A DNA stretch of 64,000 bases, taken from Hydractinia symbiolongicarpus (lineage: Eukaryota > Cnidaria > Hydrozoa > Anthoathecata > Hydractiniidae). Positions 45,780 to 54,895 of this stretch are shown in pieces. Position numbers and translations under genes: made by a program. The DNA lies in assembly GCF_029227915.1 (NCBI RefSeq), contig NC_079882.1:11594001-11658000 (forward strand), read 5' to 3'. The stretch's first letter is position 1. Each line of letters opens with the position of its first letter. The notes below the pieces were generated by a model. The model made no database searches. It saw nothing but the letters and a program-made list of their open reading frames with translations, and had not been told where the DNA came from.

Positions 45780-45925
45780 GGTGGAGGACGTTCAACTCCT
45801 CTCTTGTCTCTTAAGGAGACCCTTCACCCAAAAGTGTGGAATAATCTTCCAGACCAAGTGACCTGTGATGGAAGTCTGTTTTCGTTTAAGACTTCCATCT
45901 CTAATGTATTTTTCACTTTTTAACT
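45780..45925 (+). pseudogene. CR1-like LINE C-terminal end (copy A)
   Basis: The frame encodes LLSLKETLHPKVWNNLPDQV, then CDGSLFSFKTSISNVFFTF and a stop. The V-W-N-N-L-P-x-x-V-x...S-F-K-x-x-I-S-x pattern closes many CR1/jockey-type ORFs and continues the fragment cut at 42512 by the RTE insertion. The duplicate is at 48590-48735. Confidence 0.6.
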
Positions 45926-46079
45926 TTTTAGATTTTGTTTTCTATTCTTTTTCTTTACAATTTTCGCAGAGCATAAATGTTATTATGTTTGATTGAGCTG
46001 AGGCAGTCTAAGGTTTATCATGTTTTGTTTCTTTTTTGTTCTAGTGGCCCCCAGTGGAAACAATCCACAACTATAGGTT

Positions 46080-46745
46080 TTTGTAAGAAGATTGAGTTGG
46101 TTGGGACATTTTGAAAGAATAGAGAGGGATAATTGGGTAAGAAAATGTAGATACTTGATATTTCCTGGCCTAGAGGTAGACCAAGATAGATTTGGCAGGA
46201 GGTAATCAGGGTGAATCAGGATGCAGAGGAATTTGAGTTCAGAGTTAGTTAAGTGGTGCTGTAGTTTATTGGTTATCACTGTCATGCTTTGTGTAGGAGA
46301 AAAGGGATTCGATTCCCCTTAGCGGTGATTTAATATAGGCATTATGAAGAGGCAAATTGGGGAGATGGCGCACTATGTGGGCCGTTGGATGTTGCAGGGA
46401 ATTGTCTGGTAGAGCACTGACCCTAATTGAGTTTGTGTAGCTCAAAGAGAGCATTAAATACTCCAGGACTCCCCGTCAAAGCCATGGTCCCTCCTGAAAA
46501 TAATAGACAGTGGAAACAAACAACAAACAAAATAATAGACAGGGTATATCCCTCGATTCTTTTGAGGCTACCCACGTAAAATATGCACATTTATCTAGAA
46601 CTAAGACAGTCTAGAGGTCATTAGTAGTATACCCTGTCCAACCCATGCTAGCATGCAAAACAAACATTAAGCCAATAATGATGATGATGACAATGACGAT
46701 GATGATTATGATGATCATGGTGATAATGATGGTGCATAAATTACC
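46080..46745 (+). mobile_element. RTE 3' fragment interrupted by a tRNA-derived SINE (copy A)
   Basis: 46080-46247 matches the RTE C-terminal region (agttggttgggacattttga...ggaatttgagtt). From about 46248 to 46585 comes a SINE: a tRNA-like head with an A-box-like tagtttattggtt and a B-box-like gggattcgattcccc, then an unrecognised body. RTE sequence resumes at about 46590 (aagacagtctagaggtc, cccatgctagcatg) and ends in a (gat)n-type tail to 46738. The SINE family was not recognised. Copy B is at about 48890-49556. Confidence 0.65.
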
Positions 46746-46759
46746 AAGTAAAATTTTAC

Positions 46760-47225
46760 GAGGGTGCCGATAAGCCGCATACGCCGTAAAAAGTGCGGGC
46801 GTTTTCGGGCCAGTTCAACGTTTTGAAAAATTCAAGTATTCTTCCGAAAAACCCGCATAGGCCCAAACAATGCCCGAAAAAGAAAAAAAAACAGACACTA
46901 ATGTGATTCAAAATAACTATTAAAATTAAAATAAATTTATATACTATGTGGTAGCGAAGTTCTTAAAAGAACTGTTTTTGATGGTTTTTGATAAAGTTTA
47001 CTTTATAAATAACTTAAATATAAACTTTATTAACTCCTTTCTCTTCAAGCGGCTTCTTCCCAACTATCGACCGCATAGTTTGTTACAAGGAATTGCATTT
47101 CAGGAATGTTCCGGGCGAGTTCGGGAAAGTGCGTGCGGTTTCGGGGGAAAACCACCAATTATATTCGAAAAGTCGCCCGAACTCACCCGTATATATGCGG
47201 GCGTTTGCGGCTTATCGGCACCCTC
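46760..47225. mobile_element. GC-rich MITE, copy A
   Basis: 466 bp with 20-bp perfect terminal inverted repeats (gagggtgccgataagccgca). The subterminal regions are CpG-rich, with repeated gcccgaa/ttcgggc words in both orientations; the centre is AT-rich. There is no ORF of interest and no clear target duplication. It resembles a non-autonomous DNA transposon of an unassigned family. Its right end is the junction of the tandem duplication. Confidence 0.85.
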
Positions 47226-48442
47226 TTATACACTGCTGTACGAGCGCGACGCTTAGCTTCTAAGTAAATATTTTTACTACCACCTGACTTCCACTCTTTC
47301 CAAAGTTTCCTCTTTTCCTTTATACACTGGTCAACCTCATTATTCCACCACCAGGTCTGTCTATGTCTAGCTGGTCCTTTCGTCCACCCACAGGTATCAT
47401 CAGAAGCTTCTAGAAGACAATTCTTCAAAGTAGTCCAAGTACTTTTGTAGGCTAACTGCTGAACTTTTGCACTAAATTGTCTTGCTACAATCTCTTCCTT
47501 CAGCTTCCAGACTTTTCGACGGGGCCTGTACTTTTCCTTGGCTTCTTTAACACTCTTCAAGATAATATCACAAACCAGCAACCTATGCTGGGAAACACAC
47601 TCTTCCCCCGATAAAACTTTCACGTCCTTCACCACTTTCTTGTCTGACTTTCTAACCAGGAAGTAATCTATCTGTGTCTTACAACCACCTGACTCATATG
47701 TTATCAGCCTACTCTGTCTCTTACTGAATGATGTGTTGCAAACCACAATGTCCGTTGCCATTCCAAACTCAAGCAATCTCTCCCCTTCCTTATTTCTGCT
47801 CCCAAATTCATAGCCTCTATGCACACCTCTATAGCCTTCAGATGACTTCCCAACATGACCATTAAAGTCGCCGCCCACCATGACAAGTTTAGTGTCTCCA
47901 AACTTTGATGTGACTGCTATTAACTCATCATAAAACTTATCTTTATCTTCCTCACTGAGTCCACACTGTGGAGCATAAACTGACAAAAAAGTGACAATCC
48001 TATTACCTATCAAAAACTTTATCACTATAATACGACTATTAACACGCATAACATCTATTACTTTTTCTACCCACTTCTCTGCAACGAATATGCCAACTCC
48101 TCCATATCCATCACTAATACCAATCCAAAAAAGCTTATACCTTGCCCTCCTACCTTCCACAAATCTTACTGAAGCTCCTCTCCACCTGACTTCCTGAACA
48201 GAACACATATCAACAGATCTACGTTCTAACATTTCAACTACTTCACCTGCTCTACCTCTCAGAGTACCAACATTTACACTAGCCATCCTCAACCTAGTGT
48301 TATCTACCTTGTGATGTGATAGCTGGGTAACGGTCTGACGATGCTCACACCTGACATCTGTCCTACCGTGTGCGACACCTTCACTCCTTAGAGTTCCAGC
48401 CCCGTTTACGCAGTTTGTCTGATCAACTATTCTTACGGCCAT
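47226..48442 (-). pseudogene. RTE-like LINE endonuclease, truncated copy in duplication B
   Basis: The same frame as at 43764-45632 from the Met at 48442, through the whole endonuclease to the basic linker (RRARTAVYK). It then reads across the duplication junction into the MITE (RVPISRKRPHIYG) and stops at 47183. No RT is present. The apparent 419-codon frame is a chimera made by the duplication, not a gene. Confidence 0.85.
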
Positions 48443-49570
48443 TAATAAAAAGTTTTGGCATTGTTTTACAGCTGGATGCCCTTCCTAGCGCCAACCGTTC
48501 ACAGACCGGACTGGGTGTTTTTTAAAGTGACACCATCACTATGTGGCATTTCATGGGACTTTCACGATCGCCCCTTTAAACTAAGGTATGGTGGAGGACG
48601 TTCAACTCCTCTCTTGTCTCTTAAGGAGACCCTTCACCCAAAAGTGTGGAATAATCTTCCAGACCAAGTGACCTGTGATGGAAGTCTGTTTTCGTTTAAG
48701 ACTTCCATCTCTAATGTATTTTTCACTTTTTAACTTTTTAGATTTTGTTTTCTATTCTTTTTCTTTACAATTTTCGCAGAGCATAAATGCTATTATGTTT
48801 GATTGAGCTGAGGCAGTCTAAGGTTTATCATGTTTTGTTTCTTTTTTGTTCTAGTGGCCCCCAGTGGAAACAATCCACTAACTATAGGTTTTTGTAAGAA
48901 GATTGAGTTGGTTGGGACATTTTGAAAGAATAGAGAGGGATAATTGGGTAAGAAAATGTAGATACTTGATATTTCCTGGCCTAGAGGTAGACCAAGATAG
49001 ATTTGGCAGGAGGTAATCAGGGTGAATCAGGATGCAGAGGAATTTGAGTTCAGAGTTAGTTAAGTGGTGCTGTAGTTTATTGGTTATCACTGTCATGCTT
49101 TGTGTGGGAGAAAAGGGATTCGATTCCCCTTAGCGGTGATTTAATATAGGCATTATGAAGAGGCAAATTGGGGAGATGGCGCACTATGTGGGCCGTTGGA
49201 TGTTGCAGGGAATTGTCTGGTAGAGCACTGACCCTAATTGAGTTTGTGTAGCTCAAAGAGAGCATTAAATACTCCAGGACTCCCCGTCAAAGCCATGGTC
49301 CCTCCTGAAAATAATAGACAGTGGAAACAAACAACAAACAAAATAATAGACAGGGTATATCCCTCGATTCTTTTGAGGCTACCCACGTAAAATATGCACA
49401 TTTATCTAGAACTAAGACAGTCTAGAGGTCATTAGTAGTATACCCTGTCCAACCCATGCTAGCATGCAAAACAAACATTAAGCCAATAATGATGATGATG
49501 ACAATGACGATGATGATTATGATGATCATGGTGATAATGATGGTGCATAAATTACCAAGTAAAATTTTAC

Positions 49571-50037
49571 GAGGGTGCCGATAAGCCGCATACGCCGTAA
49601 AAAGTGCGGGCGTTTTCGGGCCAGTTCAACGTTTTGAAAAAATTCAAGTATTCTTCCGAAAAACCCGCATAGGCCCAAACAATGCCCGAAAAAGAAAAAA
49701 AAACAGACACTAATGTGATTCAAAATAACTATTAAAATTAAAATAAATTTATATACTATGTGGTAGCGAAGTTCTTAAAAGAACTGTTTTTGATGGTTTT
49801 TGATAAAGTTTACTTTATAAATAACTTAAATATAAACTTTATTAACTCCTTTCTCTTCAAGCGGCTTCTTCCCAACTATCGACCGCATAGTTTGTTACAA
49901 GGAATTGCATTTCAGGAATGTTCCGGGCGAGTTCGGGAAAGTGCGTGCGGTTTCGGGGGAAAACCACCAATTATATTCGAAAAGTCGCCCGAACTCACCC
50001 GTATATATGCGGGCGTTTGCGGCTTATCGGCACCCTC
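49571..50037. mobile_element. GC-rich MITE, copy B
   Basis: 467 bp, identical to copy A except for one extra A in an A-run. Same 20-bp terminal inverted repeats. Followed by unique sequence taaaagtttta; the left flank is taaaattttac. That imperfect similarity may be a decayed target duplication or chance. Confidence 0.85.
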
Positions 50038-50117
50038 TAAAAGTTTTAATAGCAGAGATAATTTAGAATTGAATTGATTGTTCAAAACCCATAACTTCCA
50101 ATCCTTATGGCTGTTTG

Positions 50118-50265
50118 TGTGATGATTCATAACATATGTTTACTTTTCAGGTCCATCTTACGATCTCCCAAACAATGACCTACAGATCCGTAACAAAATA
50201 TAAAAGCAAAGGCGATGTCGGAAGGCATGTAAGCTCCGCGTGCGCGAGAGGCAACGCAGATATCA
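50118..50265 (-). repeat. 3' LTR of the gypsy element
   Basis: On the minus strand it begins tgatatctgcgttgcc and ends gaatcatcaca, giving TG...CA ends. It contains a TATA-like tttatattttgtt on that strand. At 148 bp it is short for gypsy LTRs. Confidence 0.9.
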
Positions 50266-50285
50266 CATCTCTCCCAACTTAACAA
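50266..50285 (-). promoter_or_regulatory. Polypurine tract of the gypsy element
   Basis: On the minus strand the bases immediately 5' of the 3' LTR read gttgggagagatg, a purine-rich run in the position used to prime plus-strand DNA. Confidence 0.6.
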
Positions 50286-50439
50286 AATGGTTCCTAGTAG
50301 AATTAAATATCAACATAAGACTATGTGCACCAGCAAAGCACAACAACTGGCTAGTTGAGGCATAGCGACGCTGCCCAACTACCACCAAGCTACAAACATA
50401 AAGTCTTGCAGTTCCAAAATAAAGTTCATGTGTTCGTAG

Positions 50440-53400
50440 TTACGCAGTAACGAAATCTTTGAAACGAGGTGGTGGTTTAACGTTTCGAGTACGTGTGTTT
50501 CTATTTGGAACGAAGAGTTCTTCATCATTCACCTCTTCCTCGCCATACGCAATGGTCTCGTCACTGGATGGGCTTTCTGTGACAACGGTATCATCAGATG
50601 ACGTCAAGTCGGTTTCGTTTCCAGGGTCGTTTACAGTTGGTGGCAGGTCAAAATCGTCATCAGAGCTTTCTGTTGCAGAATCGGTTGTCACTGTCGGTTG
50701 TTGAAGATGTCGTTTATTTGACCGCTGGTTATTTCGCATGAAGTAGGGTTTGACGTGAGAGGAAGTGCGCATCATAGTTTTTGTACCGTCTTCAATGAAA
50801 ATTGCATTTCCTTTTACAGCAGTAACAGTACAAGGTTCATCGCGCCATCTAGGGGTAAATTTGTTGCGATGTGTTGACTGATTGGCCACGAGAACCTTTT
50901 GCCCAGGTTGGATGACATGACTGCGAGCATTGTTGCGTTTGTCTGCATATTTCGCGATTCTCTCTTTTTGGATGCGGTCTCGGTTTTTAACGACAGACAT
51001 GGTGTTTTTGGAACTTGTGGTTGAGGCTGGTAGCTTGTCTTTAACCGGTCTGTTAAACAGAACCTCTGCAGGAGTGGCACCAGTGGTTGTGTGCGGTGTG
51101 GTACGGTATGCTAATAGGTAATTCTGGAGGGCAGTTCGCCAGTTCTGATTTTCAGCAATTGCAGCTTGGATGGTTTTCTTCAGATTTCTGTTGAACCTTT
51201 CAACCTCACCATTTGCCTCGGGATGGTATGGGGTAACTTTGCGGTGCTCCACCCCAAATTCTTTCATCAAAGTAGCGAAATCTGTATTGCTCCGGAATTG
51301 TGGTCCATTGTCGGTCACTATTATCTCTGGCGCACCATAACGACAAAACATTTTACGAAGTTTGTCAACGATATTAGCAGCAGTTATTCGGCGGATAATC
51401 TCTACCTCGGGATATCTGCTGTAATAATCAATGCATACTAGCAGGTGTTCACCAGTAGGGAACGGACCGCAAAGGTCACAACCCAACATCAACCAAGCTG
51501 AATCAGGTATTTCTGTCATTACTACTGGAGTTTTGATTTGTGTACCAGCGGTGACTTGACATCCATGACATGACTTAATGTGGGCTTCAACCGAGGAGCC
51601 CATGCGTGGCCACCATACTTTTTTCCGCAGACGTTGTTTTGTGCGTACTTGTCCCTGATGTCCTTCATGTGCAATGGAGATGATGCTTTCTCGCAGGGTT
51701 GGCGGGATGACAATTTTGTTGGCAAACATGAGAATGTCATTGACAATGGATAGTTGCAAACGTGAGGGATAATACTCTTTAATAACATCCAATTTTGGAA
51801 TGGTTCCAGATGCAAGGTGTTTCTTAATGAGGGCAATGGCAGGATCATCATTCTGTGCATCACGAATGTCTTTCTTTGGTATGGCAACTGGTAGTTGTTT
51901 ACTTTGAATAAAGTTGACAAATTCCTCAGTCATTCGGTGCGATGGTGTATTGTCTTGCATCGGGTTTGACCGTGACAGGTAATCTGCTCCATTGGTTCTG
52001 CCTGGGTGATACTCAACCTTGAATGCGTATGACATGAGTCTCATAACCCAGCGTTCAATGCGTGGTGGAAGCTGTTTCCTACGAGGGGAGAACATTGTCA
52101 CTAGCGGCTTGTGGTCGGTTTTAACAACAAATTCTATACCATAAAGATAGATTTGAAACCGCTCTATTGCAAATAGGATAGCCAAGCACTCCTTTTCAAT
52201 CTGGCTATATCTTGTTTCTGCATTTAGTAGTGAGCGACTGGCATATCCAATTGGTTTTAAGATACCATCTGGCTGACGTTGCATTATAACTGCTTCAAGC
52301 CCAACAGGGGATGCATCAGTAAAGATTTCGGTGTATGCGTCAGGTTGATAGTAAGCAAGTGTCGCACTGGATAACAGCATGATCTTAAGATCATTGAACG
52401 CTTGTCGTTGCGCATCACCCCAGCTCCATTTGGTGTCTTTGCTGAGTAGTTGGCGCAATGGTGCAGTCACCGTTGAGAAGTGTGGTAAGAATTTGGAGCA
52501 GTATGTCACCATGCCGAGAAAGGATTGCAATTCTTTCACATTAGTTGGTGGTTTGAGGTCAGCTATAGCTCGTACTTTCCTCTCATCCGGTGCAATTCCA
52601 TCTTTTGACAACTTGTGACCCATGTAGATAAGCTTAGTCTTCAGAAACTCGCATTTCTTTAGGTTTACTGTGAGATTTTTCTCTCGGAGACGCTCAAATA
52701 CGCATTGCATGCGATCCAGTAGATCTTGATTACTAGTGCCACCAATAATGATATCATCTGAGATGTTACGTACTTTAGATAGTCCTGATAGTGCAAGTTC
52801 CAATTCTCGTTGATACTGTTCAGCGGCAGAGGCGATTCCATATATCAGCCTTGTGAATCTGAATATACCACGGTGTGTTGCAAAGGCCGTAAGGTCTCTG
52901 CTAGCCTCGTCTAGAGCAATTTGGTGGTATCCCTTGTTCAGGTCCAGCTTTGTGAACACTGTGCACCCGTTGAACTCATGCAGCACTTCTTCCAGAGTTG
53001 GTATCTGATACGGTTCTCTTATGACTGCGGTGTTTGCAACACGCATGTCAACACACATACGTATGCCATCAGAAGGTGTTTTCTTAGGTACGATCACAAG
53101 GGGATTAACCCATGATGGTGGTGATTCTATGGGCTCGATGACACCAAGTTCTAAGAGTTTTTTTAATTCCATGTCCAGTTGTTGCTGCATTAGGATCGGT
53201 AGACGTCTGGCTTTCTGTGCGACTGGAGTTACCGTGGGATCTATTTGGATTTTGAGGTTGACATCTTTCAGTTTTCCAAGGCCCTCAAACTTGTCACCAT
53301 AATTGCAAAGCAGTTGTTTTAATACACCGTCCTCGGAGGTAGAGATGTGGTTCACCTTGTCGTTCATGGTTCCACCTGGGCCAACTCGGAGTAGGTCCAA

Positions 53401-53499
53401 TTTGCAAGCAGTTTCCACACCCAATATGGTGACAGAAGATTGTGGTACAACAACAAATCTGGTAGACAGACTTTCTCTCCAGCACCAACGACAACCCAT
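50440..53499 (-). CDS. pol: gypsy pol: reverse transcriptase, RNase H, integrase
   Basis: 1,019 codons, uninterrupted. RT spans about residues 95-300, with KLDLNKGYHQI (first catalytic Asp) and RNISDDIIIGG, where the usual Y-x-D-D box is I-S-D-D. RNase H, about 390-505, has FTDASPVG, EKECLAI and KTDHKPL. Integrase: an H-H-C-C zinc region near 612-648 (H-E-G-H-Q-G, C-H-G-C), then catalytic Asp in LGCDLCGPF, Asp in VTDNGPQF and Glu in NGEVERF. The tail has the PYHPEANG and LAYRTTPHTTTG motifs, then an acidic Ser/Asp/Thr-rich C-terminus. The first 15 residues overlap gag-protease out of frame; real translation probably enters by frameshifting. All catalytic residues look present. Confidence 0.93.
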   Translation of the reverse strand: MGCRWCWRESLSTRFVVVPQSSVTILGVETACKLDLLRVGPGGTMNDKVNHISTSEDGVLKQLLCNYGDKFEGLGKLKDVNLKIQIDPTVTPVAQKARRLPILMQQQLDMELKKLLELGVIEPIESPPSWVNPLVIVPKKTPSDGIRMCVDMRVANTAVIREPYQIPTLEEVLHEFNGCTVFTKLDLNKGYHQIALDEASRDLTAFATHRGIFRFTRLIYGIASAAEQYQRELELALSGLSKVRNISDDIIIGGTSNQDLLDRMQCVFERLREKNLTVNLKKCEFLKTKLIYMGHKLSKDGIAPDERKVRAIADLKPPTNVKELQSFLGMVTYCSKFLPHFSTVTAPLRQLLSKDTKWSWGDAQRQAFNDLKIMLLSSATLAYYQPDAYTEIFTDASPVGLEAVIMQRQPDGILKPIGYASRSLLNAETRYSQIEKECLAILFAIERFQIYLYGIEFVVKTDHKPLVTMFSPRRKQLPPRIERWVMRLMSYAFKVEYHPGRTNGADYLSRSNPMQDNTPSHRMTEEFVNFIQSKQLPVAIPKKDIRDAQNDDPAIALIKKHLASGTIPKLDVIKEYYPSRLQLSIVNDILMFANKIVIPPTLRESIISIAHEGHQGQVRTKQRLRKKVWWPRMGSSVEAHIKSCHGCQVTAGTQIKTPVVMTEIPDSAWLMLGCDLCGPFPTGEHLLVCIDYYSRYPEVEIIRRITAANIVDKLRKMFCRYGAPEIIVTDNGPQFRSNTDFATLMKEFGVEHRKVTPYHPEANGEVERFNRNLKKTIQAAIAENQNWRTALQNYLLAYRTTPHTTTGATPAEVLFNRPVKDKLPASTTSSKNTMSVVKNRDRIQKERIAKYADKRNNARSHVIQPGQKVLVANQSTHRNKFTPRWRDEPCTVTAVKGNAIFIEDGTKTMMRTSSHVKPYFMRNNQRSNKRHLQQPTVTTDSATESSDDDFDLPPTVNDPGNETDLTSSDDTVVTESPSSDETIAYGEEEVNDEELFVPNRNTRTRNVKPPPRFKDFVTA

Positions 53500-54602
53500 A
53501 TGCAGCCATTAACTTTGAGCGGTGACGACGCACCAAAAGCAAAAACTTTCTTGTGGTATGGAAGGATAGGTGACTTTAATTTTAGTGCACTAAGGGTGCT
53601 TTTGCTGATTACATTGATGGTACTTCCACTGTCTATGAGCACATTGACACGTTGTCCATCTACATCTACTGGGTACATGGAATTTTTATGGTTGGGACAG
53701 TTAGGGTCATTGTCGATGGCTAACACAAAATCATCATCCGAGGAGGAGGCATCAGCAGTGACATAGCGAACAGTTGCCTTAGTTGATCGACATACATTGC
53801 TAAAATGTCCCTGTATTCCGCATTTGTGACAAGACTTTCCCTTTGTAACAATGCATTTGTCTGCACGATGATCTTTTTTACCATACCGGTAACAGTACGG
53901 TTGATTATTCTGCAACGGTCCTGTGTGAATTGTAGGTGGTGTTTTAGCAATTCCACTTTTTCTTAGACCGGTGCGTTTTATCTTTCTTGAGATAAAATTT
54001 ACATCATCTTGCTCAGAATCTTCATCTTCTTGGTTGCGACTAAGGGTCGATTTGGTATACTGTGCCACTTGGTGATCAGCAGCTTCCATTATTGTTGCAA
54101 TGTCGCATAGTTTTACCAAAGTTAACTCACTCTCCTTTAAAAGGCGTTTTCGGAGTTTACGTGATGTACATTTTTCAATAACTTGATCAACTATCTCGTC
54201 ATCTATGTCTCTGAACTCACATGTTTTCGCCAGTGTTCGCAAACGTGTGACATATTGTGAGATAGATTCTGACTCCTTTTGGGCACATGTACGAAATACA
54301 TGACGTTCGTAGCTTTTGTTTTTCTTCGGAAGAAAATATGTATCTAATGCAGTACATGCTTTAACATAATCATTTTGGCCATCTGCGGCCTCTGGCTCAG
54401 GTAACGTGTCAAAAAGTTCACGTAAATCTTCACCCGCACAGTGTAACAGAAGAGCTTTCTTCTGGGTGTTATCGGTAATACCTGCAGCTACTAAATACAG
54501 GTCAAACCCATTTCTCCACCTCTTCCAGCGGGTGCCTAGACTAGTAACGTCGCCATTTGTATCAAAGTGTGGAGGACAACTGATGTCCACTGCCCTAGCC
54601 AT
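53364..54602 (-). CDS. gag: gypsy gag-protease
   Basis: 412 codons from the ATG at 54602. The N-terminal half is a capsid-like helical region (TRWKRWRNGFDLYLVAAGIT, LLLHCAGEDLRELFDTL, SISQYVTRLRTLAKTCEF). Two zinc knuckles follow: CYRYGKKDHRADKC, with Tyr replacing the second Cys, and the intact CHKCGIQGHFSNVC. The aspartic protease has VLIDSGSTINVI and the downstream hydrophobic segments. The 3' end overlaps pol by about 136 bases in the other frame; pol is -1 relative to gag. The protease flap and C-terminal strands continue logically in the pol frame (RFVVVPQSSVTILG), placing the shift near 53455. Confidence 0.9.
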   Translation of the reverse strand: MARAVDISCPPHFDTNGDVTSLGTRWKRWRNGFDLYLVAAGITDNTQKKALLLHCAGEDLRELFDTLPEPEAADGQNDYVKACTALDTYFLPKKNKSYERHVFRTCAQKESESISQYVTRLRTLAKTCEFRDIDDEIVDQVIEKCTSRKLRKRLLKESELTLVKLCDIATIMEAADHQVAQYTKSTLSRNQEDEDSEQDDVNFISRKIKRTGLRKSGIAKTPPTIHTGPLQNNQPYCYRYGKKDHRADKCIVTKGKSCHKCGIQGHFSNVCRSTKATVRYVTADASSSDDDFVLAIDNDPNCPNHKNSMYPVDVDGQRVNVLIDSGSTINVISKSTLSALKLKSPILPYHKKVFAFGASSPLKVNGCIWVVVGAGEKVCLPDLLLYHNLLSPYWVWKLLANWTYSELAQVEP

Positions 54603-54734
54603 AATGTAAACACAACACGTCTCTGTGGCTAGCTCTCGAAGTGGGTAAGCAGAAATAATTGAATAATATCGTTCTAGATATCACAAAAAATTGTCCTGTA
54701 TGTAGGGAGATTCGTCAGGATTAACAAAGATAAA

Positions 54735-54746
54735 CTCGCAGCGCCA
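54735..54746 (-). promoter_or_regulatory. Primer binding site of the gypsy element
   Basis: Minus-strand tggcgctgcgag begins one base after the 5' LTR. It is complementary to a tRNA 3' end of the form ctcgcagcg plus CCA. A G discriminator base fits a serine tRNA, as used by some Mag-type gypsy elements, but the tRNA was not identified. Confidence 0.55.
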
Positions 54747-54747
54747 G

Positions 54748-54895
54748 TGTGATGATTCATAACATATGTTTACTTTTCAGGTCCATCTTACCATCTCCCA
54801 AACAATGACCTACAGATCCGTAACAAAATATAAAAGCAAAGGCGATGTCGGAAGGCATGTAAGCTCTGCGTGCGCAAGAGGCAACGCAGATATCA
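54748..54895 (-). repeat. 5' LTR of the gypsy element
   Basis: The same 148-bp sequence as the 3' LTR, with about three substitutions (c/g, t/c and a/g near 54792, 54867 and 54876). Confidence 0.9.

Larger units (their letters stand above)
44416..47225. repeat. 2.81-kb tandem duplication, copy A
   Basis: This block is the 5' part of the RTE LINE, the end of the CR1-like LINE, LINE/SINE debris and a complete MITE. It is repeated head-to-tail at 47226-50037 with an offset of 2,810-2,812. I count only about six substitutions and two single-base indels by eye, over 99 percent identity. The junction lies exactly where the MITE's 3' terminus (ggcaccctc) meets ttatacactgctg of the LINE. Confidence 0.93.
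47226..50037. repeat. 2.81-kb tandem duplication, copy B
   Basis: Direct copy of 44416-47225. Differences seen include a/g at the 44695/47505 equivalent, g/a near 45176/47986, t/c near 45980/48790, an inserted t in the ccactaactat word and an extra a in the MITE. Copy B ends at 50037, where unique sequence (taaaagttttaatagc) begins. Confidence 0.93.
50118..54895 (-). mobile_element. Ty3/gypsy LTR retrotransposon, nearly complete
   Basis: Two 148-bp LTRs (50118-50265 and 54748-54895) flank gag-protease and pol on the minus strand. The LTRs differ at only about three positions, so insertion is recent. Domain order is gag, zinc knuckles, protease, RT, RNase H, integrase. The PBS and PPT lie where expected. 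No envelope-like ORF follows pol. A 5-bp target duplication is not evident: the left flank ends gtttg, the right flank begins tagttt. It sits directly right of the duplicated MITE block and 1.7 kb left of the tRNA-Leu gene. Confidence 0.93.

Noticed and set aside
47183-48442. 419-codon endonuclease ORF as a separate gene
   Set aside because: It is the duplicated 5' part of the RTE-like LINE running across the duplication junction into a MITE.
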